In this document: piece by piece, positions 57,826-64,000 of the stretch
Layout of the letters: the number at the start of each line of letters is the position of its first letter
How positions within the stretch are numbered: position 1 is the first letter of the stretch
Origin: Paenibacillus mucilaginosus 3016
Lineage (GTDB): Bacteria > Bacillota > Bacilli > Paenibacillales > NBRC-103111
DNA length: 64,000 nucleotides
Reading direction: 5' to 3'
Assembly: GCF_000250655.1 (NCBI RefSeq)
Contig: NC_016935.1
Coordinates: forward strand, 2,064,001 to 2,128,000
The notes under the pieces: generated by a model
The model's input: the letters and a program-made list of their open reading frames with translations, nothing else
Told to the model about the DNA's origin: nothing
Databases searched by the model: none
Made by a program: the position numbers and the translations under genes

Positions 57826-58011
57826 CTATTGCTGGGGCAGGGAGAAGAAGCTGTAGACCATCATGAAGAAGGAGAAGGAGATCATCACCAGGGCGATGAT
57901 GGCCAGCGGCCGTTTGGTTCCCGGCGGCAGGGTGTCCTTCTTCATGATCAGAATCAGTCCCAGCGAGAACGATAGGATAATGAAGGTTACTACGGATGCG
58001 CTGTTGCTCAT
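57826..58011 (-). CDS. Small two-segment membrane protein, 61 aa
   Basis: This is a 61-residue product with two membrane helices (VVTFIILSFSLGLILIMK and LAIIALVMISFSFFMMVYSFF) separated by a basic loop KKDTLPPGTKRP. GAGGTGA lies upstream of the ATG at a longer than usual spacing. No family is recognised. It stands alone between pepF and the TerC gene. Confidence 0.6.
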   Translation of the reverse strand: MSNSASVVTFIILSFSLGLILIMKKDTLPPGTKRPLAIIALVMISFSFFMMVYSFFSLPQQ

Positions 58012-58223
58012 AAGTCTGAACGGTTCACCTCGGTTCGGTAGGCTTTTTTATCACTTGTATCCCCTAGTGTTCGCCAAGAAGGGCCGGAATCCTCTCTGAC
58101 GGGAGGGGATTTCCGGTATGGCCCGGGGAGGGGCATGATGCGGAGGCGGCGGGGCGCATCCTTAATTTCTATGGAGACAGCCGGCCAAACAGAACGGCTC
58201 GGCTTGCTGCCGCGGATGACGAA

Positions 58224-58259
58224 CAAAGGCCGGCATCGGGTAGCGATGCCGGCCTTTGC
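58224..58259. terminator. Hairpin after the TerC gene
   Basis: AAAGGCCGGCATCG pairs with CGATGCCGGCCTTT around GGTAG. T-runs are short, so termination efficiency is uncertain. Confidence 0.55.
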
Positions 58260-58296
58260 AGGATTGCGTTATGGAGATGCAGTAAGGCTGTGCGGA

Positions 58297-59106
58297 TCAG
58301 CTGTTCGGCTTGAGCTTGACGAGCACCAGTCGGCCGTCTTCGTCGCGCTTCGCCTTGAAGCTGTCGTTCGGCTGGATGTCCGCCTCCTGCTCCAGCTCCT
58401 GGGGAATGGTCAGATGACCGTTCTCGTTAATGGAGACGAAGGAGCCGAACAGTTTTTTGCCGTAGCCGGTGATCAGTACGCCTACGACGATGAGAGAGAT
58501 GAGCACCCATTTGAGGATGCCGTTCTCCTCGAACCAATTCGCAACGGATGGGTCTTCCGTAAGCATGGAGCCTGCCGTGTAGGCCAGAACGCCCGATCCG
58601 ATGTAGATGATCCAAGGGTACTTCTCGACGAGCTTGATGAACATCGTACTTCCCCAGACCATGATCGGTACGCTGATCAGAAGGCCGAGCACCACAAGCA
58701 GGAAGTCGCCGTGCGAGGCGCCTGCGACGGCCATGACGTTGTCGAAGCCCATCACTCCGTCCGCAATAATGATGGTGCGGATGGCGGGCCACAGCTGAGG
58801 CTTCGCTTCCACCGCATGGTCGCTCTTGTCCACGAGCAGCTTGTAGGCGATCCAGATCAACACTACGCCGCCCACCAGCAGGAGGTAAGGCAGCTTGAGC
58901 AGCCATACAACGGCGAGGGTGGCAAGCACGCGGATGACCACCGCGCCGACCGTTCCCCACATAATCGCTTTTTTCTGGTGTACCTTGGGCAGATTTCTTG
59001 CAGCCAGCGCGATCACGATCGCGTTATCTCCTGCCAGAACAAGGTCGATGAGGACGATGTTCAGCAGTTTGAGCAGGAACTCCAGAGAGAAGTCCACGTT
59101 CACCAC
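58297..59106 (-). CDS. TerC-family membrane protein with C-terminal AbrB-like domain
   Basis: TerC proteins (YkoY, YjbE, Alx group) export manganese or protect exported metalloproteins. The 269-residue product has about seven membrane segments with the conserved VLAGDNAIVIALAARNLP and IIIADGVMGFDNVMAVAGASHGD, whose Asp and Asn are the metal site. Residues ~225-266 (FVSINENGHLTIPQELEQ...DGRLVLVKLK) look like a SpoVT/AbrB swapped-hairpin module, absent from typical TerC proteins. The leader carries a yybP-ykoY manganese riboswitch, which agrees with a role in Mn2+ handling. Confidence 0.92.
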   Translation of the reverse strand: MVNVDFSLEFLLKLLNIVLIDLVLAGDNAIVIALAARNLPKVHQKKAIMWGTVGAVVIRVLATLAVVWLLKLPYLLLVGGVVLIWIAYKLLVDKSDHAVEAKPQLWPAIRTIIIADGVMGFDNVMAVAGASHGDFLLVVLGLLISVPIMVWGSTMFIKLVEKYPWIIYIGSGVLAYTAGSMLTEDPSVANWFEENGILKWVLISLIVVGVLITGYGKKLFGSFVSINENGHLTIPQELEQEADIQPNDSFKAKRDEDGRLVLVKLKPNS

Positions 59107-59167
59107 TCCTATTCAGTTTGGTTGGTCTTCCTTTCGCAGCCGAGGAGATTCCGTTTGCTGATCACAT

Positions 59168-59335
59168 AAAAATGACCCGTACCTGACCGGAGGTAAGGGT
59201 CTGGACAAACAGAAAAGACCCTTACCCGATAGGCAAAGGTCTTGCTAACAACGTGACGTTGCCAATAAAGCCGGGGCTCCGCGAAGAACCCGAAATGACG
59301 ACTTTTATTGTGGAAGCTACTCCCCTTTGGAGGAC
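59168..59335 (-). promoter_or_regulatory. yybP-ykoY manganese riboswitch with terminator/antiterminator
   Basis: On the minus strand the aptamer starts CAAAGGGGAGTAGC, contains GTCGTCATTTCGGG and TTGGCAACGT, and closes with GCAAGACCTTTGCC, all hallmarks of the Mn2+-sensing yybP-ykoY class. Downstream, GGTAAGGGTC can pair with GACCCTTACC (antiterminator, 59192-59226). Otherwise GACCCTTACCT pairs with AGGTACGGGTC followed by ATTTTT (terminator, 59168-59201). GACCTTTGCC of the aptamer resembles GACCCTTACC, so metal-bound aptamer should favour the antiterminator, turning TerC on. Confidence 0.93.
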
Positions 59336-59354
59336 ACCTTATGTAATTAGCTTC

Positions 59355-59384
59355 ATTATAACGAAGAGCCAAGCAGGGAGTCAA
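59355..59384 (-). promoter_or_regulatory. Promoter of the riboswitch-TerC transcript
   Basis: On the minus strand TTGACT, an 18-base spacer and a perfect TATAAT lie just before the aptamer. Confidence 0.8.
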
Positions 59385-59427
59385 GGCTTATCCGCGGGGG
59401 ATTTTGTAAAAAAAAGCCGGCCGTTCT

Positions 59428-59661
59428 CTACACCTGCTTGAATGCGGCGATGATCTCTTCATATTCTTCCGGGTTATCCTCGAACTTCTCCTTCGGAAAC
59501 CGCTCGGCGACCCAGTGCATCATCTCGGGGCGGGAGAGGAAGGTGCGGGATTCTTCGCCCCATTGATCGGAGATTTCACGGAGAATCAGCTGTTTGCCGT
59601 TGACTTCCACCGTAAGCATGTTCCATTTATCTTTTTTGTAGATCACGTGTTTTTTAATCAT
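59428..59661 (-). CDS. Hypothetical protein, 77 aa
   Basis: This is a soluble 77-residue protein with a basic start (MIKKHVIYKKDKWNM), a beta-rich middle (LTVEVNGKQLILREISDQWG) and a helical acidic C-terminus (YEEIIAAFKQV). CGGAG lies 8-12 bases before the ATG at 59661. The composition suggests a conserved small cytoplasmic protein of Paenibacillus; no function is known. It is separated from the riboswitch promoter by only ~45 bases. Confidence 0.7.
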   Translation of the reverse strand: MIKKHVIYKKDKWNMLTVEVNGKQLILREISDQWGEESRTFLSRPEMMHWVAERFPKEKFEDNPEEYEEIIAAFKQV

Positions 59662-59969
59662 AGGGCAGACTCCGTTTCTGCGGCCCGCCGGCGGCGGTGC
59701 CGGATATTCAGGAAAATTCAGGTTCCTGCGCGAAAATGATACCTCAGCCGCGGCCGAAAAGCAAGGCTGTCCGAGGGCGGGAGGATCAGGCAGAAGGGCG
59801 GATGGGGCACCGGGGCTGCGACCGGTTTCATTTATTTGGAAAAAACATTGTAAAATCCTGCCTCCCTGTGCTACAATCCGTTGTAAGCTTCAGCACCTGC
59901 CGGAGGGCGGGTGGAAGCAGCGGACGGATAACGAGCCGAGATGAGATCAGATGAGGAGAGATGAGCTGC

Positions 59970-60719
59970 ATGACCATGAACCATGAAGCACAGGAACCGC
60001 AGGCCCCGGAGAAGAAGCCGGTGTATGAGCAGGCGGGAGTTGCCATGACCTGCCGGTCATACGATGAATACGTGAGGATGTTTTCGCTGCCTGATGAGCT
60101 GCTGGAAGCGGGACCGATTCTGGATGTGGCCGCCGGTGCCTCCTCGTTCGTCGCCGAAGCCTGCCGCCGCGGACTCCATGCGTCGGCCGCCGACCCGCTG
60201 TATGCGATGACGGCGGATGAGATCGCGGAGCACGGGAGCCGGGAGATCAGCGTATCGACAGAGAAGCTGGGGAAGCTGCAGCATCTCTTCGACTGGAGCG
60301 TACTACGGGGACCTGCATCGCCACCGGGCGAACGGGAAGCGTCCCTGCTTCGGTTTACGGAGGACTTTGCGGCCCTCAAGGATCAAGGGCGTTATGTGTC
60401 TGCGATGCTGCCCCATCTGCCCTTTGCGGACGCGAGCTTTTCCCTTGTGCTCTGCAGCCACTTTCTGTTCCTGTATCAGGAGCAGTTCGATTATGAGTTT
60501 CACCTGCACGCCGTGAAGGAATTGTTCCGGGTATGCCGGCCGGGTGGAGAGGTGCGGATTTATCCCGTGTACTCGCTGAAATGGGAGCGTTACGCGGAGC
60601 TCGATCGCTTGATGGACGCACTTGCGGATGAGGGGGCCGAGGCGGAACTGCTGCCCTCGGGCCTGCCGTTTATCCCCGGTTCCGGCGAGCTTTTGCGGCT
60701 TCGCAAGCCCTCTGTATAA
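59970..60719 (+). CDS. Class I SAM-dependent methyltransferase
   Basis: The product (249 residues from ATG 59970, GGAGAG about 9 bases upstream) has a methyltransferase core: [21 protein letters not shown] (SAM loop), a helical insert, [28 protein letters not shown] (motif IV region) and [17 protein letters not shown]. Substrate is unknown. It is followed closely by the cold-shock gene, which has its own promoter. Confidence 0.82.
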   Translation: MTMNHEAQEPQAPEKKPVYEQAGVAMTCRSYDEYVRMFSLPDELLEAGPILDVAAGASSFVAEACRRGLHASAADPLYAMTADEIAEHGSREISVSTEKLGKLQHLFDWSVLRGPASPPGEREASLLRFTEDFAALKDQGRYVSAMLPHLPFADASFSLVLCSHFLFLYQEQFDYEFHLHAVKELFRVCRPGGEVRIYPVYSLKWERYAELDRLMDALADEGAEAELLPSGLPFIPGSGELLRLRKPSV

Positions 60720-60730
60720 ATTGCCCTCTG

Positions 60731-60764
60731 TTGATTTATCCTGCTAAGAGTGGTATACTTAGCA
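60731..60764 (+). promoter_or_regulatory. Cold-shock gene promoter with palindrome over the -10
   Basis: TTGATT at 60731-60736, a 17-base spacer and TATACT at 60754-60759 form the promoter. TGCTAAG at 60742-60748 and CTTAGCA at 60758-60764 make a perfect inverted repeat around the -10. Confidence 0.7.
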
Positions 60765-60805
60765 TATTCGCCCATGATGGCGATACATCTAGGAGGTTGT
60801 TTTCA

Positions 60806-61003
60806 TTGAAGGGTACAGTAAAATGGTTTAACGCAGAAAAAGGTTACGGCTTCATCTCTGTTGACGGTGGCGACGATGTATTCGTACACTTCTCCGCTAT
60901 CCAAGGCGAAGGCTTCAAGACGCTGGAAGAAGGCCAATCGGTTGAGTTCGAAATCGTTCAAGGCAACCGCGGTCCACAAGCAGCTAACGTTCACAAACTG
61001 TAA
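60806..61003 (+). CDS. Cold-shock protein (CspA family)
   Basis: This is a 65-residue RNA chaperone that melts mRNA structure at low temperature. RNP1 KGYGFISV and RNP2 DVFVHFSAI are intact, and the start of the product is [13 protein letters not shown]. The start codon is TTG at 60806, with AGGAGG 9 bases upstream. Codon use is more biased than the neighbours, as for a highly expressed gene. The 5' leader is only ~40 bases, shorter than in enteric cspA. A 190-base 3' UTR ends in a strong terminator. Confidence 0.95.
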   Translation: MKGTVKWFNAEKGYGFISVDGGDDVFVHFSAIQGEGFKTLEEGQSVEFEIVQGNRGPQAANVHKL

Positions 61004-61190
61004 TTAAACTTATCGTCCGAATCCTTTCAGGGAACGGACTGCATGATATAAGGTTTCTTCCGGAAATCATAACGATTGAACCTCTTGATCTCGCTTCTTG
61101 ATTTCAACAAGAAAACTTACCGTCACTTGTTTACGGTACTCATTCATGTGCAGATAGTTTTCTTACAATCGTGTCATCATTTTTGTTCAT

Positions 61191-61233
61191 AAAGCGGTAC
61201 CTGGAATGCTATCATTCCGGGTCCGCTTTTTTC
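61191..61233 (+). terminator. Terminator of the cold-shock transcript
   Basis: AAAGCGG ... GGAATGCTATCATTCC ... CCGCTTT forms a long stem and is followed by TTTTTT. Confidence 0.9.
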
Positions 61234-61254
61234 TGTTTCCGGGAAAGCCGGAAT

Positions 61255-61287
61255 CAAGAAACCCCCGGCATCACACCGGGGGCTCTT
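61255..61287 (-). terminator. Terminator of the nitroreductase gene
   Basis: On the minus strand CCCCCGG pairs with CCGGGGG and is followed by TTTCTTG. Confidence 0.75.
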
Positions 61288-61312
61288 GGAAGGAGAAGAA
61301 GGCGGACAGTTC

Positions 61313-61984
61313 CTATTCCACAAAGGTCAGAATTTCATCGACCGGCTTGCGGGCCAGACGGGCCGGACGCTCGGACGGATAGCCGAGGGCAATGACCATG
61401 TTCACCTGGCATTCCGGACGGATGTCCAGCACCTCGCGCAGCTGCTCTTCGGCCAGCAGGACCGGACCGGTCATCGGGCAGGTGCCGAGCCCCTTGGCAT
61501 GGGCGGCCAGCATCAGGTTCTGCGCCGCGAGGCAGGAGCTCTTGATGCCCTCCTCGGCCCAGACCGAATCGTCGACGAGCTGCACCGGATCGAAGATCCG
61601 CTCGCGGAACTTGGAGTTGTACGGCGTAGCCAGGCAGACGATCAGCACAGGCGCATCCGAGAAGGCGGTGGCATAAGGGCCGAACGACTTCACGAGCAGA
61701 CGGCCTTCCTTGCTCAGACCGCGTTCCTCGGCCTGGGCCGCTCTGCGGTGAAGCTGCTCCCATGTCAGGCGCTCGATTTCCTTGATTTTCTCTTTATTGG
61801 TGACCGCGATGAATTCCCAGGTCTGGGAGTTGGTGTCGCTTGGCGCGTACCGGGCACAATCGATAATCTCGCGGATATCCTCGACGGATACCGGCTGCTC
61901 GGTGTATTTGCGGATGCTGCGGCGATCGAGAAGCACTTCTTTGAATTCTTCGAAGGCCATGGCGGCAGGGGTAGTCGGGTTCAT
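61313..61984 (-). CDS. Nitroreductase-family flavoprotein
   Basis: This is an FMN-dependent oxidoreductase of 223 residues. The family motifs RRSIRKYTEQPVS near residue 20, APSDTNSQTWEFIAV near 45 (FMN phosphate contact), DVDDSVWAEEGIKSSCLAAQNLMLAAHAKGLGTCPM, and ALGYPSE near the C-terminus are present. The ATG at 61984 is favoured; 61996 is too close to the GAGAGG site. It reduces quinones or nitro compounds; the natural substrate is unknown. Confidence 0.9.
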   Translation of the reverse strand: MNPTTPAAMAFEEFKEVLLDRRSIRKYTEQPVSVEDIREIIDCARYAPSDTNSQTWEFIAVTNKEKIKEIERLTWEQLHRRAAQAEERGLSKEGRLLVKSFGPYATAFSDAPVLIVCLATPYNSKFRERIFDPVQLVDDSVWAEEGIKSSCLAAQNLMLAAHAKGLGTCPMTGPVLLAEEQLREVLDIRPECQVNMVIALGYPSERPARLARKPVDEILTFVE

Positions 61985-62103
61985 GAATAAGTTCATCCTC
62001 TCAAAAAGCTTGGACTCTGGCAAATTTGGTACTTGGTGCTAAGATCTGCTCTCCAATTATACCTCTACCGGCCTGCGATGACAACAAGCGGATGCGCATG
62101 TAA

Positions 62104-62135
62104 CGAAAAACCGCCTTCGGTCAGGAAGGCGGTTC
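62104..62135 (-). terminator. Terminator of the SulP gene
   Basis: On the minus strand ACCGCCTTC pairs with GAAGGCGGT and is followed by TTTTCG. Confidence 0.8.
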
Positions 62136-62181
62136 GGTCTTGTGGAGAGAGAGGCTGCGCCGGCCGGCCGTTCCACTTCCG

Positions 62182-63636
62182 TCAGTGGGCGCCGGAGGTC
62201 CCTAGGCCGGTGCGCTTCAGCAGCCCCTGGCTCTCTTCATTGAGTCCGGCGAGCTTCACGCTTTTGCCGGCGCTTTCGTACTTGGCTTTCACCTTGGCCA
62301 GGGCGTTCACGGCCGAGTGATCCCACAGGTGCGAATGCGAGAAGTCGATCACAACCTGACGGGGGTCGTTCTCCGCATCGAAGCCTTCGAGGAAGCCCGA
62401 GACGGTACCGAAGAACAGCTGGCCGTGGACGGTATAAATCTTGACGCCCTTGGCATCGGTATGGCTCGTTGTCCGGATGCGGGCCATTCTCCAGGCGAAG
62501 ATAACGGCGCTGAGTATGACGCCTGCGAAGACGCCCTTGGACAGATCGTGCGTGGCGACGACAATGACTACGGTGACCAGCATGACGAGCGAGTCGCTGT
62601 ACGGAATAGTCCGGATATTCCGTAGGGAGGACCAGTCGAAGGTGCCGAAGGACACCATGAACATGACGCCGACAAGCGCGGCCATCGGAATCTGCTTCAC
62701 CACGCTGCCGAGCACCATGATGAGGAAGAGCAGGAAGGCGCCGGCCACGAAAGTGGATAAGCGGGTCCGCCCGCCGGATTTGACGTTAATGACCGATTGG
62801 CCGATCATCGCGCAGCCGGCCATGCCGCCGAAGAAGCCGGTGGCGATATTGGCAATCCCCTGGCCGCGGACTTCCCGGTTCTTGTCGCTGCGCGTGCCCG
62901 TCATGTCGTCTAGCAGGGTGGCGGTCAGCAGCGACTCGAGGATCCCTACGACCGCCAGAGACAGGCTGTAGGGGAAGATGATCGCCAGCATCTCCATCGT
63001 CAGGGGAACCTGGGGGAGATGGAAGACGGGCGGTGCGTTCGTGATCTCGCCCATATCACCTACAGTTCTGACGTCTAGGCCAAGCGAAATGACCAGTACA
63101 GATACAATAATGATAGCGGCCAGAGCCGAAGGGATCGCCTTGGTGATGCGAGGCAGCCCATAAATGATGACCAGCGTCAGACCGACAAGGGCATACATCA
63201 GCCATCCCTGTCCGGTGAAGTGCACGAGCTGAGCCATGAAGATCAGGATCGCCAGCGCGTTCACGAAACCGGTCATGACCGAATGGGGGACGAAGGTGAT
63301 GAATCGGCCGAGCTTCAGTACCCCCATGAACCATTGGAGGATGCCGGCCAGCACGGTTGCTGCGAACAGGTACTCCATACCGTGATCCTTCACGAGATTC
63401 ACCATGAGCAGCGCCATGGCCCCTGTTGCGGCCGAGATCATGGCAGGCCGCCCTCCGAAGATCGAGACGAGGACGGCAATGCTGAACGAAGCATAGAGAC
63501 CTACCATCGGGTCCACGCCGGCGATGATGGAGAAGGCGATGGCTTCGGGGATGAGGGCCAGCGCTACCGTAATGCCGGACAGGAGATCCGCGCGGGTATT
63601 GCTGAACCAGTGATTTTTCAGTTGTGGGGCAAGCAA
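62182..63636 (-). CDS. SulP-family anion transporter with STAS domain
   Basis: This is a 484-residue SLC26/SulP transporter. It has about eleven membrane segments ([27 protein letters not shown] is the conserved first part; [22 protein letters not shown] is the TM8-TM9 signature) and a C-terminal STAS domain (~385-480; [32 protein letters not shown]). The start is TTG at 63636 with GGAGGG 6 bases upstream; the longer frame to 63843 has no start support. Substrate may be sulfate or bicarbonate. Confidence 0.92.
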   Translation of the reverse strand: MLAPQLKNHWFSNTRADLLSGITVALALIPEAIAFSIIAGVDPMVGLYASFSIAVLVSIFGGRPAMISAATGAMALLMVNLVKDHGMEYLFAATVLAGILQWFMGVLKLGRFITFVPHSVMTGFVNALAILIFMAQLVHFTGQGWLMYALVGLTLVIIYGLPRITKAIPSALAAIIIVSVLVISLGLDVRTVGDMGEITNAPPVFHLPQVPLTMEMLAIIFPYSLSLAVVGILESLLTATLLDDMTGTRSDKNREVRGQGIANIATGFFGGMAGCAMIGQSVINVKSGGRTRLSTFVAGAFLLFLIMVLGSVVKQIPMAALVGVMFMVSFGTFDWSSLRNIRTIPYSDSLVMLVTVVIVVATHDLSKGVFAGVILSAVIFAWRMARIRTTSHTDAKGVKIYTVHGQLFFGTVSGFLEGFDAENDPRQVVIDFSHSHLWDHSAVNALAKVKAKYESAGKSVKLAGLNEESQGLLKRTGLGTSGAH

Positions 63637-63750
63637 AAGAAACCCTCCTTGATCATAAAAAAGTTGAATATGACTTTCCACTCTCAGAAAAGTCGGGGCC
63701 GATGTCCAATAGCCACGATTATACAAGAAGAAGAGAGGAGGGTTCAAGGC

Positions 63751-63927
63751 ATGAAAGGGCGGTGTAAGCGGAACCATCCGGTCTGTTCTCCCGAATGCTC
63801 CCGATATCTTGTCGAATTGGACGCCGAAGAACCGTATCCTCACCGGATACGGCTTGAACAGGTATGTACGGATGCAGGATTAACGGCCCAGCCTTGGCCG
63901 AACGGCGATTTGTGCCGGAGAACCTGA
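63751..63927 (+). CDS. Small Cys-rich protein, 58 aa
   Basis: The ATG at 63751 follows GAGGAGGG by 8 bases. The product ([20 protein letters not shown]...CTDAGL...GDLCRRT) has five Cys, three of them clustered in the first 16 residues, suggesting a zinc-binding knuckle. No family is recognised. It is divergent from the SulP gene. A GGCTCTGG / CCAGAGCC hairpin without a T-run lies downstream at 63943-63977. Confidence 0.55.
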   Translation: MKGRCKRNHPVCSPECSRYLVELDAEEPYPHRIRLEQVCTDAGLTAQPWPNGDLCRRT

Positions 63928-64000
63928 ATGCTTGAGCGTTTGGGCTCTGGAGCAATTCCCCTCTGACAGCCAGAGCCTGATGTTGAGGAAAACGCCCGCG

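Noticed and set aside
63943-63977. GGCTCTGG / CCAGAGCC hairpin near the window end
   Set aside because: No T-run on either strand, so it is not listed as a terminator; its role cannot be judged so close to the edge.

Overview
The window reads as chromosome of a high-GC Paenibacillus (a P. mucilaginosus-like genome would fit). Supporting signs are Gram-positive ribosome-binding sites, an SLH-domain surface protein, RacE, YtxG/YtxH, LapA, YuzB (DUF1450), a cold-shock protein with a TTG start, a DUF2935 protein, copper-amine-oxidase-N domains on secreted proteins and many Paenibacillus-type short proteins. No rRNA, tRNA, CRISPR array, transposase or phage module was seen. Most of the DNA is visibly GC-rich; about 13.65-18.3 kb is AT-rich and stands out.

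Layout. 0-7 kb: membrane protein fragment, two small coupled ORFs, peptide deformylase, an LCP-family wall-polymer ligase, then an overlapping lipoprotein / OmpR-type regulator / histidine kinase operon behind an 11-bp direct repeat. 7-8.3 kb: no gene, but a degenerate dispersed repeat. 8.3-11.6 kb: KDPG-type aldolase, YtxG-YtxH pair, phosphodiester glycosidase. 11.7-19.7 kb: an agr-like peptide-signalling island. 19.9-23.2 kb: GH15 glucoamylase and glucose dehydrogenase. 23.3-26.8 kb: a large FG-GAP/cadherin-like/IPT/SLH surface protein broken by a frameshift. 27.4-36 kb: secreted OB-like protein, AraC regulator, BdbC-like oxidoreductase, GH4 alpha-galactosidase, PdaA-like lipoprotein, glutamate racemase, a frameshifted LysM-M14 wall peptidase, GH130 enzyme. 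36-52.5 kb: AraC regulator, AI-2E-type permease, HxlR regulator, small proteins, secreted phytase-like esterase, DUF2935, 23S rRNA methyltransferase, O-methyltransferase, DinB, MFS, phosphoesterase, CapA, FAH hydrolase, DUF92. 52.5-64 kb: frameshifted beta-propeller protein, LapA, oligoendopeptidase F, TerC with an Mn2+ riboswitch, methyltransferase, cold-shock protein, nitroreductase, SulP transporter.

The most interesting system is the 11.7-19.7 kb island. On the minus strand it carries, in transcription order, an XRE regulator with a LytTR-like C-terminal domain, four paralogous small membrane proteins, a CPBP intramembrane protease, a fifth related membrane protein, AgrB, a 40-residue AgrD-like peptide (too short for routine calling) and a LytTR-GGDEF-EAL protein. 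No AgrC kinase or AgrA regulator is present. The five membrane proteins look like AgrC sensor domains without a kinase, and the two proteins flanking the array share the same LytTR-like domain. The inference is a peptide quorum-sensing locus that feeds into c-di-GMP turnover and one-component regulation instead of a two-component phosphorelay.

Other points: the TerC gene has a complete yybP-ykoY aptamer with a readable terminator/antiterminator switch and an AbrB-like tail; three exported cell-surface genes are each split by one frameshift; a 71-bp hairpin repeat occurs twice; a row of four palindromes lies near 31.1 kb; the CapA protein appears to start at a rare ATT codon; and PepF has an in-frame upstream start encoding a signal peptide.
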